Of a stretch of DNA of 6,343 bases, positions 1 to 5,262 are shown in pieces. Under the pieces are notes generated by a model. The model saw only the letters and a program-made list of their open reading frames with translations, was not told where the DNA came from and ran no database searches. Within the stretch, counting starts at the first letter, position 1; each line of letters opens with the position of its first letter. The translations under genes were made by a program, and so were the position numbers. This DNA is from RGIG5472 sp051867635 (GTDB lineage: Bacteria; Bacillota; Clostridia; Oscillospirales; Oscillospiraceae): NCBI GenBank assembly GCA_051867635.1, contig JBJDYT010000026.1, forward strand, positions 1 to 6,343, written 5' to 3'.

Positions 1-2
1 AC

Positions 3-1127
3 CAGTATCGCGGCTGGTTCCAGTCCTCCCTGCTGACCAGCGTGGGCGCGCTGGATCAGGGCGCTCCCTTCAAGCAGGTGCTGACCCACGGCTGGACCGT
101 GGACGGCCAGGGCCGGGCCATGCACAAGTCCCTGGGCAATGGCGTGGATCCTGCCGACCTGATCAAGGAATTCGGCGCGGACATCGTCCGTCTGTGGGCC
201 GGTTCCTCCGACTACCACGCGGACGTCCGCTGCTCCAAGGAGATCTTCAAGCAGCTGAGCCAGAACTATCTGAAGTTCCGCAACACCGCCCGGTACTGCC
301 TGGGCAACCTGAACGAGTTTGACCCCAACAACCTGGTTCCCGCCGATCAGATGGAGGAGCTGGACCGCTGGGCCCTGACCAAGCTGGACGAGCTGGTTTC
401 CGTCTGCCGGAAGGCCTATCTGGAATACGAGTTCCACACCGTGTCCCACGCCATCAACGACTTCTGCGTGGTGGAGCTGTCCTCCTTCTACCTGGACATT
501 CTCAAGGACCGGCTGTACTGCGAGGAGAAGAACGGACTCCGCCGCCGCTCCGCTCAGAGCGCCCTGTTCCTGATCCTGGACGCCATGACCAAGCTCTTCG
601 CCCCCATCCTGGCCTTCACCTGCGACGAGATCTGGCAGGCCATGCCCCACCGCGCCGGAGACGACGGCCGCAACGTGCTGCTCAACGAGATGAACAAGCC
701 CTTCGCCGACTATGCGCTGGACGACGCCGCCATGCTCCGCTGGAACGTGCTCAGGCAGCTGCGGGACGGCGTGAACGCCGCTCTCGAGGCCGCCCGGAAC
801 GAAAAGAAGATCGGCAAGTCCCTGGAGGCCCATGTGACCCTCGTCACCGAAGGTCCCGCCGCCGAAAGCAATCTGAAGGAGACCCGCGCGGCCTTTGCCG
901 ACCAATGGGCTGACCTGTTCATCGTCTCCGACGTGGAGGTGAGCGAGGACGCGGCTCTCTACGCCGAAGCCGCCGAGACCTCCCTTCCCGGCGTGCGCGT
1001 GCTGGTCAGCGAGGCCCGGGGCGAGAAGTGCCCCCGCTGCTGGAAGCACAGCGTCAGCGCCGACCCGGAGACGGGTCTCTGCCCCCGCTGCCTGGACGTG
1101 GTGAGCAAGATCCCCGCGCTGCTGTAA
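3..1127 (+). CDS. ileS: Isoleucyl-tRNA synthetase, C-terminal part (5' end outside window)
   Basis: Cytoplasmic class I aminoacyl-tRNA synthetase that charges tRNA-Ile with isoleucine. Only about 375 codons of a usual 900-1,000 are present; the reading frame is open from base 3 (QYRGWFQSSLLTS), so the gene enters from the left and has no start here. That segment is the end of the catalytic Rossmann domain. It is followed by the KMSKS-loop equivalent AMHKSLGN (about 120-145), in which the first lysine is alanine and the first serine histidine, as in many Firmicutes enzymes. The helical anticodon-binding domain follows (motif WALTKLDELV and downstream). The C-terminal zinc finger is intact: CPRC at 1029-1040 and a second CPRC at 1080-1091. 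The synthetase identity is certain; IleRS rather than ValRS or LeuRS rests on the QYRGWFQSS segment and the C-terminal Cys4 finger. Stop TAA at 1125-1127, followed by a terminator hairpin. Confidence 0.97.
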   Translation, partial: QYRGWFQSSLLTSVGALDQGAPFKQVLTHGWTVDGQGRAMHKSLGNGVDPADLIKEFGADIVRLWAGSSDYHADVRCSKEIFKQLSQNYLKFRNTARYCLGNLNEFDPNNLVPADQMEELDRWALTKLDELVSVCRKAYLEYEFHTVSHAINDFCVVELSSFYLDILKDRLYCEEKNGLRRRSAQSALFLILDAMTKLFAPILAFTCDEIWQAMPHRAGDDGRNVLLNEMNKPFADYALDDAAMLRWNVLRQLRDGVNAALEAARNEKKIGKSLEAHVTLVTEGPAAESNLKETRAAFADQWADLFIVSDVEVSEDAALYAEAAETSLPGVRVLVSEARGEKCPRCWKHSVSADPETGLCPRCLDVVSKIPALL

Positions 1128-1147
1128 GCGAAAACCGCGATATGACG

Positions 1148-1177
1148 AGCGCCCCGCCGAAACGGCGGGGCGCTTTG
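1148..1177 (+). terminator. Rho-independent-type terminator after ileS
   Basis: A perfect 12-bp stem (1148-1159 with 1163-1174) closes on a 3-base AAA loop, 20 bases after the ileS stop. The following T tract is short (TTT, 1173-1175, partly in the stem), so termination may be incomplete. On the minus strand the hairpin is followed by CGTCATA and has no T run, so it is not an obvious terminator for the converging immunity gene. Confidence 0.75.
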
Positions 1178-1184
1178 CGCAGTG

Positions 1185-1200
1185 CGACAAACTGGAAGTT
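1185..1200 (+). repeat. Left copy of 16-base imperfect inverted repeat flanking the AT-rich island
   Basis: CGACAAACTGGAAGTT here matches the reverse complement of 1786-1801 (CGACAAATCGGAAGTT) at 14 of 16 positions. This copy sits exactly where GC-rich DNA gives way to AT-rich DNA. It could be the end of an inserted cassette, or a chance or regulatory repeat; no transposase is present. Confidence 0.5.
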
Positions 1201-1230
1201 GTCTAATTTGTATATAAGCACTTACCAATT

Positions 1231-1785
1231 TTATTTGGGCATAAAATCCGCCCATGTGCCTTGGTAATCACATAGATGTCCATTCCAGTATATTATCTTT
1301 TCGATATATTCCTGTTTTCGTTGCTCCACTGCATCTTTGCAGTTTTCAATCCCATATTGATATATAATTGCAGTAAGGTCATATATCGGATAGCCTATTG
1401 CATGTCCGGCAGTATGCACTACTGCACATGCTTGTCCTATGGAATGGCAAATTGCAATATCTTCTTTATTTTCAATTTCTTTTGCAAATGCATGACAATC
1501 CAATATTTTTCGTTGTGCCAGTCGCATTTTGATTTTTCCGGATGCCCAGTCTTTAGCTGCTTCCAATGCTTCTCGTGGGCGCTTTTCTTCCGGATATTTT
1601 TCTTCAAGTTTTGCAATAGATTCAGATGCAAAATCAAATGCCCATAGTGCCATGACCCGATGGCTTTGTGTTTCAAACAGCATAATTAAATCTTGCATAT
1701 ATTCTGAGTTCTTGGAAAATAGAACTTGATTTTTCTTTTTAAGTTTTGCAGACACTTCGTAAATCCAATTCATTTTGTTCTCCAT
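1231..1785 (-). CDS. Imm5-like putative immunity protein
   Basis: Small soluble helical protein (184 aa from the first ATG), recognised as the family annotated as putative immunity protein or Imm-5-like. Such proteins are thought to neutralise polymorphic or contact-dependent toxins. Family-like segments are SHRVMALWAFDFASESIAKL (41-60), KYPEEKRPREALEAAKDW (63-80), and a His/Cys/Gly-rich stretch with CHAFAKEI (97-104), CHSIGQACAVVHTAGHAIGY (113-132) and PIYDLTAI (133-140). There is no signal peptide or membrane segment. Two starts are possible. The ATG at 1785 has GGAAG only 2 bases away, whereas the ATG at 1773 (residue M5) has GGAG with a 6-base spacer, which is better placed. The gene is antisense to ileS and lspA and far more AT-rich than both (19/60 and 14/60 G+C in sampled stretches), suggesting recent transfer. 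It has its own promoter. No partner toxin is visible, so its target is unknown; the family call is by remembered similarity. Confidence 0.85.
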   Translation of the reverse strand: MENKMNWIYEVSAKLKKKNQVLFSKNSEYMQDLIMLFETQSHRVMALWAFDFASESIAKLEEKYPEEKRPREALEAAKDWASGKIKMRLAQRKILDCHAFAKEIENKEDIAICHSIGQACAVVHTAGHAIGYPIYDLTAIIYQYGIENCKDAVEQRKQEYIEKIIYWNGHLCDYQGTWADFMPK

Positions 1786-1801
1786 AACTTCCGATTTGTC
1801 G
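1786..1801 (-). repeat. Right copy of the 16-base inverted repeat, in the leader of the immunity gene
   Basis: On the minus strand this reads CGACAAATCGGAAGTT, directly abutting the upstream ATG (1785) of the immunity gene. It mirrors 1185-1200 with 14 of 16 identities. Its GGAAG could serve as a poorly spaced ribosome binding site. No target-site duplication is seen outside the two copies: the plus-strand flanks CGCAGTG and GGTTCAT differ. Confidence 0.5.
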
Positions 1802-1806
1802 GGTTC

Positions 1807-1835
1807 ATTATACTATACTGCGGCACCGCCTACAA
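1807..1835 (-). promoter_or_regulatory. Promoter of the immunity gene
   Basis: On the minus strand TTGTAG (1830-1835) is followed by a 17-base spacer and a perfect TATAAT (1807-1812). Transcription would start near 1800, giving a leader of only about 15-30 bases that consists largely of the right inverted-repeat copy. The -35 matches consensus at three of six positions; the -10 and the spacing carry the call. Confidence 0.7.
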
Positions 1836-1839
1836 GGAC

Positions 1840-1867
1840 GGCCGCCGGTGAGACCGGCGGCCTTTTT
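1840..1867 (+). terminator. Plus-strand intrinsic terminator with no gene directly in front
   Basis: A perfect 10-bp stem (1840-1849 with 1853-1862) with loop GAG is followed by TTTTT (1863-1867). The T run is only on the plus strand, so it stops rightward transcription. The only rightward gene upstream is ileS, more than 700 bases away and with its own hairpin. It now insulates the lspA promoter from read-through across the antisense immunity gene. Confidence 0.8.
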
Positions 1868-1900
1868 CACGCCGGCAGACGGCGCTTCCCATTTGCGCGG

Positions 1901-1929
1901 TTGCTTTTCCCGGGAAAAACGTGTACACT
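1901..1929 (+). promoter_or_regulatory. Candidate lspA-rluD promoter
   Basis: TTGCTT (1901-1906), a 17-base spacer and TACACT (1924-1929) make a moderate housekeeping-type promoter between the terminator and the lspA ribosome binding site. The -10 matches consensus at four of six positions and the -35 at three. The alternative -10 GATAAA (1930-1935) lacks a good -35 partner. Confidence 0.45.
1905..1918. promoter_or_regulatory. Perfect palindrome in the promoter spacer, possible operator
   Basis: TTTTCCCGGGAAAA is a perfect 14-base palindrome lying between (and touching) the -35 and -10 of the candidate lspA promoter. This is where a dimeric repressor would block RNA polymerase. The regulator is not known and no regulator gene is adjacent. 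Confidence 0.35.
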
Positions 1930-1972
1930 GATAAAACTATCATATGCAAACTGTCAAAGGAGCCTTGTGCCT

Positions 1973-2476
1973 ATGAAATACGCCCTGCTTTCCGCCCTGC
2001 TGGTGGCGGCGGACCAGGTTTTGAAGCGCTGGACGGTGGCCCGTCTCGCCGTGGGCGAGACGGCGGAGCTGCTGCCGCCGCTTCTGGGGCTGCGCCATGT
2101 GCAGAACTTCGGCGCCGCCTGGTCCAGCTTTTCCGGCCAGCGGGTCCTGCTCATCGTCCTGCCCGTCCTCATCATCGCGGCGGTGCTGCTGTTGCTTTTG
2201 AAAAAGATCGTGCGGCACCCCCTCGGCAAGACCGCCTGCGCCCTCGTTCTCGCGGGGGGGCTCGGGAACCTCATCGACCGCGTCTATCCCGGCTATGTGA
2301 CGGATATGCTGTACTTTCCGTTCTGGCCCAGCTACCCCACCTTCAATCTCGCGGATATCTGCATCGTGATCGGGGCGGTGCTGGGCTGCGTATACTATTT
2401 GTGGCTGTACGAGAAGTACGACGCGCCGAAAAAGGAGGGCGGCCATGGAGACGGTCCTGCTGACGGCGGAAAATAA
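1973..2476 (+). CDS. lspA: Lipoprotein signal peptidase (signal peptidase II)
   Basis: Membrane aspartyl protease that cleaves the signal peptide from prolipoproteins after lipid attachment to the lipobox cysteine. The 167-aa length is typical. The family blocks are all present: D14 in ADQVLK, N45 in QNFGAAWS, GGLGNLIDR (95-103; N99, D102), D111 in YVTDML, and FNLAD (124-128; N125, D128). The catalytic aspartate pair comes from the D102/D111 region and D128. Hydrophobic segments at about 4-13, 58-76, 87-100 and 129-145 fit the usual four membrane helices. The ATG at 1973 is chosen because AAAGGAG (1956-1962) lies 10 bases upstream; the in-frame GTG at 1967 is too close to it. The polar tail after residue 150 is unconserved and overlaps the next gene by 32 bases, which suggests translational coupling. 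Confidence 0.96.
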   Translation: MKYALLSALLVAADQVLKRWTVARLAVGETAELLPPLLGLRHVQNFGAAWSSFSGQRVLLIVLPVLIIAAVLLLLLKKIVRHPLGKTACALVLAGGLGNLIDRVYPGYVTDMLYFPFWPSYPTFNLADICIVIGAVLGCVYYLWLYEKYDAPKKEGGHGDGPADGGK

Positions 2477-3368
2477 GGACGAGGGCAAGCGCCTGGACGC
2501 CTTCATAGCGGAGGAGACGGAGGGGCTGAGCCGCAGCGCCGCCCAGCGTCTCATCGCGGAGGAGCGGGTGCTGCTCGCGGGAAAGCCGGTTTTGAAAAGC
2601 CGGAAGGTGGCGGCGGGCGAGAGCTACGCCGTGCTGCTGCCGGAAACGCCGGAGGAGACGGCGGCGGAGCCTCAGGACATCCCCCTGGACGTGGTCTATG
2701 AGGACGGCGACGTCATCGTGGTGAACAAGCCCGCCGGCATGGTGGTCCACCCCGCCCCGGGCCATCCGGACGGGACGCTGGTGAACGCGCTGCTGTTCCA
2801 CTGCGCCGGGACGCTCTCCGGCGTGGGCGGGGAAAAGCGGCCCGGCATCGTCCACCGCATCGACCGGGACACCAGCGGCCTCATCATCGCGGCGAAGAAC
2901 GACTTCGCCCACCGGGCTCTCGCGGCGCAGCTGCAGGACCACAGTCTGGCGAGGACCTACGAGTGCATCGCCGTGGGGAATTTCCGGGAGGACAGCGGCA
3001 CCGTGGACGCGCCCATCGGCCGGCATCCGGTCGACCGCAAGCGCATGGCCGTGACGGAGAAGCACAGCCGCCGGGCCGTCACCCACTGGGAGGTGCTGGA
3101 GCGTTTTCCGGGCTATACCCATCTCCGCTGCCGGCTGGAGACCGGGCGGACGCACCAGATCCGGGTGCATCTGGCGTATCTCGGCCACCCCATCTGGGGC
3201 GACACGGTGTACGGCGCGAAGAAGGCGGTGCCGGGCCTGACGGGCCAGTGCCTCCACGCCGTGGGGCTGCGCTTCATCCACCCCCGGACGGGAGAAGCGG
3301 TGACGCTCTCCTGCCCCCTGCCGGAGGAGTTCGAGACGGCTTTGCGCAAGCTCCGGCAAAAGGGCTGA
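2445..3368 (+). CDS. rluD: RluA-family (RluD/YlyB-type) 23S rRNA pseudouridine synthase
   Basis: Converts selected uridines of large-subunit rRNA to pseudouridine in the cytoplasm. The 307-aa protein has an N-terminal S4-like RNA-binding domain (about 15-65, RLDAFIAEE, then SRSAAQRLI). The catalytic domain follows, with NKPAGMVVHP (94-103), HRIDRDTSGL (137-146; D140 is the expected nucleophile), LETGRTHQIRVHL (231-243) and GHPIWGDTVYG (247-257). The ATG at 2445 is preceded at 6 bases by AAAGGAGG (2431-2438), which lies inside lspA; start and ribosome binding site are unambiguous. The position right after lspA matches B. subtilis ylyB and the rluD-like genes of Firmicutes. The exact uridines modified are not readable from sequence, so the symbol is a family-level assignment. 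Transcription ends at the palindromic terminator 27 bases after the stop. Confidence 0.95.
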   Translation: METVLLTAENKDEGKRLDAFIAEETEGLSRSAAQRLIAEERVLLAGKPVLKSRKVAAGESYAVLLPETPEETAAEPQDIPLDVVYEDGDVIVVNKPAGMVVHPAPGHPDGTLVNALLFHCAGTLSGVGGEKRPGIVHRIDRDTSGLIIAAKNDFAHRALAAQLQDHSLARTYECIAVGNFREDSGTVDAPIGRHPVDRKRMAVTEKHSRRAVTHWEVLERFPGYTHLRCRLETGRTHQIRVHLAYLGHPIWGDTVYGAKKAVPGLTGQCLHAVGLRFIHPRTGEAVTLSCPLPEEFETALRKLRQKG

Positions 3369-3386
3369 CGCGGCCGCTATGTGCAC

Positions 3387-3437
3387 AAAAAATACGGCAG
3401 GGTACGGCGCGCGCCGTACCCTGCCGCTGTTTTCTTT
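3387..3437. terminator. Bidirectional terminator between the converging rluD and oxidoreductase genes
   Basis: A perfect 32-base palindrome (3395-3426, centre between 3410 and 3411) can form a 14-bp stem with a 4-base loop on either strand. It is preceded by an A-rich stretch (AAAAAA, 3387-3392), which becomes a U run on the minus strand, and is followed by TGTTTTCTTT (3428-3437) for the plus strand. Both flanking genes end within 30 bases of it, so it suits both. Confidence 0.85.
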
Positions 3438-3442
3438 GCCGT

Positions 3443-4732
3443 TTATCCCGCGATCTCGCTGAGCGGCACGCTGCGGCCGCCCTCCAGCCGGGACTTCTCC
3501 GCCGCAAGGGCGGCGAAGTGGCTCTCCACCGAGTCCCGCAGGGACGTGGTGCGCACCGTGGGGCCGCTGCGCCCGCTGACCAGGTCCAGAAACTCCTCCA
3601 CCATGCGCGTGTCGCCCCCCGCGTGGCCGCTGAAATCCTCCGCCAGGGCGCTCACGTCGATGACGGTCTTTTCCCCGCCGAAGGGCATGACGCAGATGGT
3701 GTTTTCGCTGAGGTTCGCCACGATCTCGCCCCGGGTGCCCATGATCTTGGTGTCCCGGCCGCCCCGGGAGGTGAAGGCGCTCATGCAGAGGCTCAGCGTG
3801 GCGCCGTCGGTGCACTCCAGGTTCACCATCTGGTGGTCCACCACGTCGTTGTCGCAGGCGTACACGCAGCGGCCGTAGGGCCCCGTCTCGATGGCGGCGC
3901 GGATGTTCTCCTCGGTGGGCCGGTCCGCCAGCACGTCGCAGGGCCACCCGGTCTTGCCGTGGGCCACGCCGGTGGCGGCGTTGGTGATGTAGATCTTCTC
4001 CGCGTCGTAGGGGCAGCCCTCCTTGGCCTGGCAGCCGCCGAGGCAGCGCTCCGCCGCCCCCGCCGGGGCCTTCTCGGGCCGGAAGAGGTAGGTGCCGCCG
4101 TAGCTGGAGACCGCGCGGCAGTGCTTGCCCGTGAGCCAGAGCAGCAGATCGAAGTCGTGGCAGCACTTGGCGAGGATCATGGGGCTGGTCTCGTCCGAGC
4201 GGCGCCAGTTGCCCCGCACGAAGCTGTGGGCCTGGTGCCAGTAGACCACGTTCTCCACGTGCTGCACCGCCACGACCTCCCCCACCGCGCCGCCGTCCAG
4301 CAGCTCCTTGAGCTTGCCGTAAAAGGGGGTGTAGCGCAGCACATGGCAGACGATGACCTGCCGGCCGGCCTTTTCCGCCGCGCGCAGGATCTCCGCGCAC
4401 TCGCCGGCCTCCGGGGAGATGGGCTTTTCCAGGATCAGGTGATAGCCCTTTTCCAGCGCGGCCACGGCCATGGGGACGTGCTGGCGGTCCTGGGTGCTGA
4501 TGACCAGGATATCGGCGAGGCGGGGCCGGGCCAGCAGCTCCTCGGCGGAGGAGAAAAGGCGGTCCTCCGGGATGCCGAAGCGCTCCTTCGCCATGGCCAG
4601 GCGGCCGGGCCGGATATCCGCCGCGGCCGTCACGCGCATTTTCTCGGGGTATTTTTCGCTGCAGAGGGCGTAGGTCCAGCCCCGGCTGCCCATGCCCGCC
4701 ACGGCCACGGTGAGACAGGTGTCTGTATTCAT
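3443..4732 (-). CDS. Gfo/Idh/MocA-family NAD(P)-dependent oxidoreductase
   Basis: Predicted cytoplasmic dehydrogenase of the family acting on sugars, inositols and related polyols; the substrate is unknown. At 429 aa it is at the long end for the family. The N-terminal Rossmann fold starts with TVAVAGMGSRGWTY (8-21, a variant glycine-rich loop). It carries DILVISTQDRQH (74-85) and the family's LEKPIS (101-106; K103 is the expected catalytic lysine). The C-terminal domain has KCCHDFDLLLWL (189-200), with H192 and D193 as candidate substrate-site residues. A cysteine-rich insert follows (C230, C234, C240-P-Y). The start at 4732 is firm: AGGAGG (4739-4744) lies 6 bases upstream. It stands alone as a single-gene unit with a strong promoter, converging on rluD. 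No transporter or sugar-utilisation gene is beside it, so context gives no hint of substrate. Confidence 0.93.
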   Translation of the reverse strand: MNTDTCLTVAVAGMGSRGWTYALCSEKYPEKMRVTAAADIRPGRLAMAKERFGIPEDRLFSSAEELLARPRLADILVISTQDRQHVPMAVAALEKGYHLILEKPISPEAGECAEILRAAEKAGRQVIVCHVLRYTPFYGKLKELLDGGAVGEVVAVQHVENVVYWHQAHSFVRGNWRRSDETSPMILAKCCHDFDLLLWLTGKHCRAVSSYGGTYLFRPEKAPAGAAERCLGGCQAKEGCPYDAEKIYITNAATGVAHGKTGWPCDVLADRPTEENIRAAIETGPYGRCVYACDNDVVDHQMVNLECTDGATLSLCMSAFTSRGGRDTKIMGTRGEIVANLSENTICVMPFGGEKTVIDVSALAEDFSGHAGGDTRMVEEFLDLVSGRSGPTVRTTSLRDSVESHFAALAAEKSRLEGGRSVPLSEIAG

Positions 4733-4779
4733 AGAAAGCCTCCTGACAAGGATGAGATTGGGCGATTTTTCCTGTTCCC

Positions 4780-4808
4780 ATTATAGGCCCTTCCCTGCCC
4801 TGTGTAAA
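4780..4808 (-). promoter_or_regulatory. Promoter of the oxidoreductase gene
   Basis: On the minus strand TTTACA (4803-4808), a 17-base spacer and TATAAT (4780-4785) give 11 of 12 consensus positions. Transcription would start near 4773, leaving a leader of about 40 bases before the ATG at 4732. It is the strongest promoter-like sequence in the window. Confidence 0.85.
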
Positions 4809-4822
4809 TCCCCGCGCAAAGC

Positions 4823-4866
4823 AAAAGGGCGCGGCCGCCCCAAGGGACGGCCGCGTCCGTTTTTTT
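4823..4866. terminator. Hairpin terminator between the UbiD operon and the oxidoreductase promoter
   Basis: The stem 4829-4840 with 4845-4856 has one mismatch (C4838/A4847), one G-U pair and the loop CAAG. The plus side is followed by TTTTTTT (4860-4866); the minus side by a shorter TTTT (complement of 4823-4826). The only gene ending here is the leftward UbiD-UbiX-LpdD set, so its minus-strand use is biologically expected even though the longer T run faces right. Confidence 0.65.
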
Positions 4867-4910
4867 GCAAAGCGCCCCGCCGGAAAGCCGCTCGCGCCAG
4901 AGAGCGGGGC
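4867..4910 (-). terminator. Possible first hairpin of a tandem terminator after the lpdD-like gene
   Basis: An inverted repeat, GCCCCGC (4874-4880) with GCGGGGC (4904-4910), lies 4 bases beyond the lpdD stop. On the minus strand it is followed by GCTTTGC. An alternative 6-bp hairpin, CCGCTC (4888-4893) with GAGCGG (4902-4907), competes for the same bases. The minus-strand 3' arm plus tail (4867-4882) is identical over 16 bases to the plus-strand 3' arm and tail of the ileS terminator (1163-1178). Confidence 0.4.
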
Positions 4911-4914
4911 CGGC

Positions 4915-5262
4915 TCAGCCGGCGAGCAGGGCCGTCACGGCGGCCAGCAGCTCCTCCGCCAGCGCCAGCACCGCCTCGATCCCCTCCCGGCTCAGGCCGT
5001 CGTAGTGGATGCCGGCCTCCACCACCACGGGGCGGTAGCCCGCCTGGGACAGCGAAGCGGCCCAGCGCTCGCTGACGGCGGCGTCCCTGTGGCCGGGAAA
5101 CTGGACGCAGGAGCGCGCGCCCGCCGGGTCCACCACGCTCACCGCGCCGATATGGGGCAGCTCCCCGCCGGAGACCGACACATGGAGCCCCTCTTCCAGC
5201 AGCAGGACCCGGGCGGTGATATCCGCGCCGAACAGCTGCCGGGTGATCTCAAACTGTCTCAT
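4915..5262 (-). CDS. lpdD: LpdD-like protein, putative prenylated-flavin chaperone of a UbiD-type decarboxylase
   Basis: A 115-aa cytoplasmic protein resembling the small third subunit (LpdD type) found with UbiX/UbiD decarboxylase genes such as lpdBCD. These are thought to help deliver prenylated FMN or to activate the decarboxylase. Visible motifs are SGGELPHIGAVSVV (31-44), VQFPGHRD (53-60) and VEAGIHYD (81-88). The reading frame stays open up to an ATG at 5331, but the start at 5262 is chosen: GGGAGGG (5268-5274) lies 5 bases upstream, and the 23 extra residues would be read out of frame through the end of ubiX. Its start overlaps the ubiX stop by 14 bases, so translation is probably coupled. 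It is the last gene of its operon. The family match is from remembered motifs and from context. Confidence 0.8.
   Translation of the reverse strand: MRQFEITRQLFGADITARVLLLEEGLHVSVSGGELPHIGAVSVVDPAGARSCVQFPGHRDAAVSERWAASLSQAGYRPVVVEAGIHYDGLSREGIEAVLALAEELLAAVTALLAG

Noticed and set aside
1276..1647. Plus-strand frame of 123 codons rich in Cys and Phe, suggestive of a small membrane or Cys-rich protein
   Set aside because: It is the antisense of the immunity gene. Its Phe/Cys bias comes from AAA/GAA and GCA-type codons of that gene, and no ribosome binding site precedes it.
1185..1801. Complete insertion sequence
   Set aside because: No transposase or recombinase frame, and no target-site duplication beside the inverted repeats; at most a passenger cassette.
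1775..1972. N-terminal extension of LspA by 66 residues
   Set aside because: The extension would translate through a terminator hairpin and the promoter region; AAAGGAG at 1956-1962 and the family length both favour the ATG at 1973.
1128..1972. T-box, riboswitch, tRNA or CRISPR in the intergenic parts
   Set aside because: No T-box core, tRNA cloverleaf, or regularly spaced direct repeats can be seen; the structure present is accounted for by terminators, promoters and the inverted repeat.
2343..4781. Minus-strand open frame of 812 codons
   Set aside because: It spans rluD antisense, an intergenic terminator and the oxidoreductase in the wrong frame. The product is low-complexity Arg/Gly/Ala/Pro, typical of GC-rich shadow frames, with no recognisable domain.
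2963..4786. Plus-strand open frame of 607 codons
   Set aside because: It overlaps the 3' part of rluD and runs antisense through the whole oxidoreductase; biased composition, no motif and no ribosome binding site of note.
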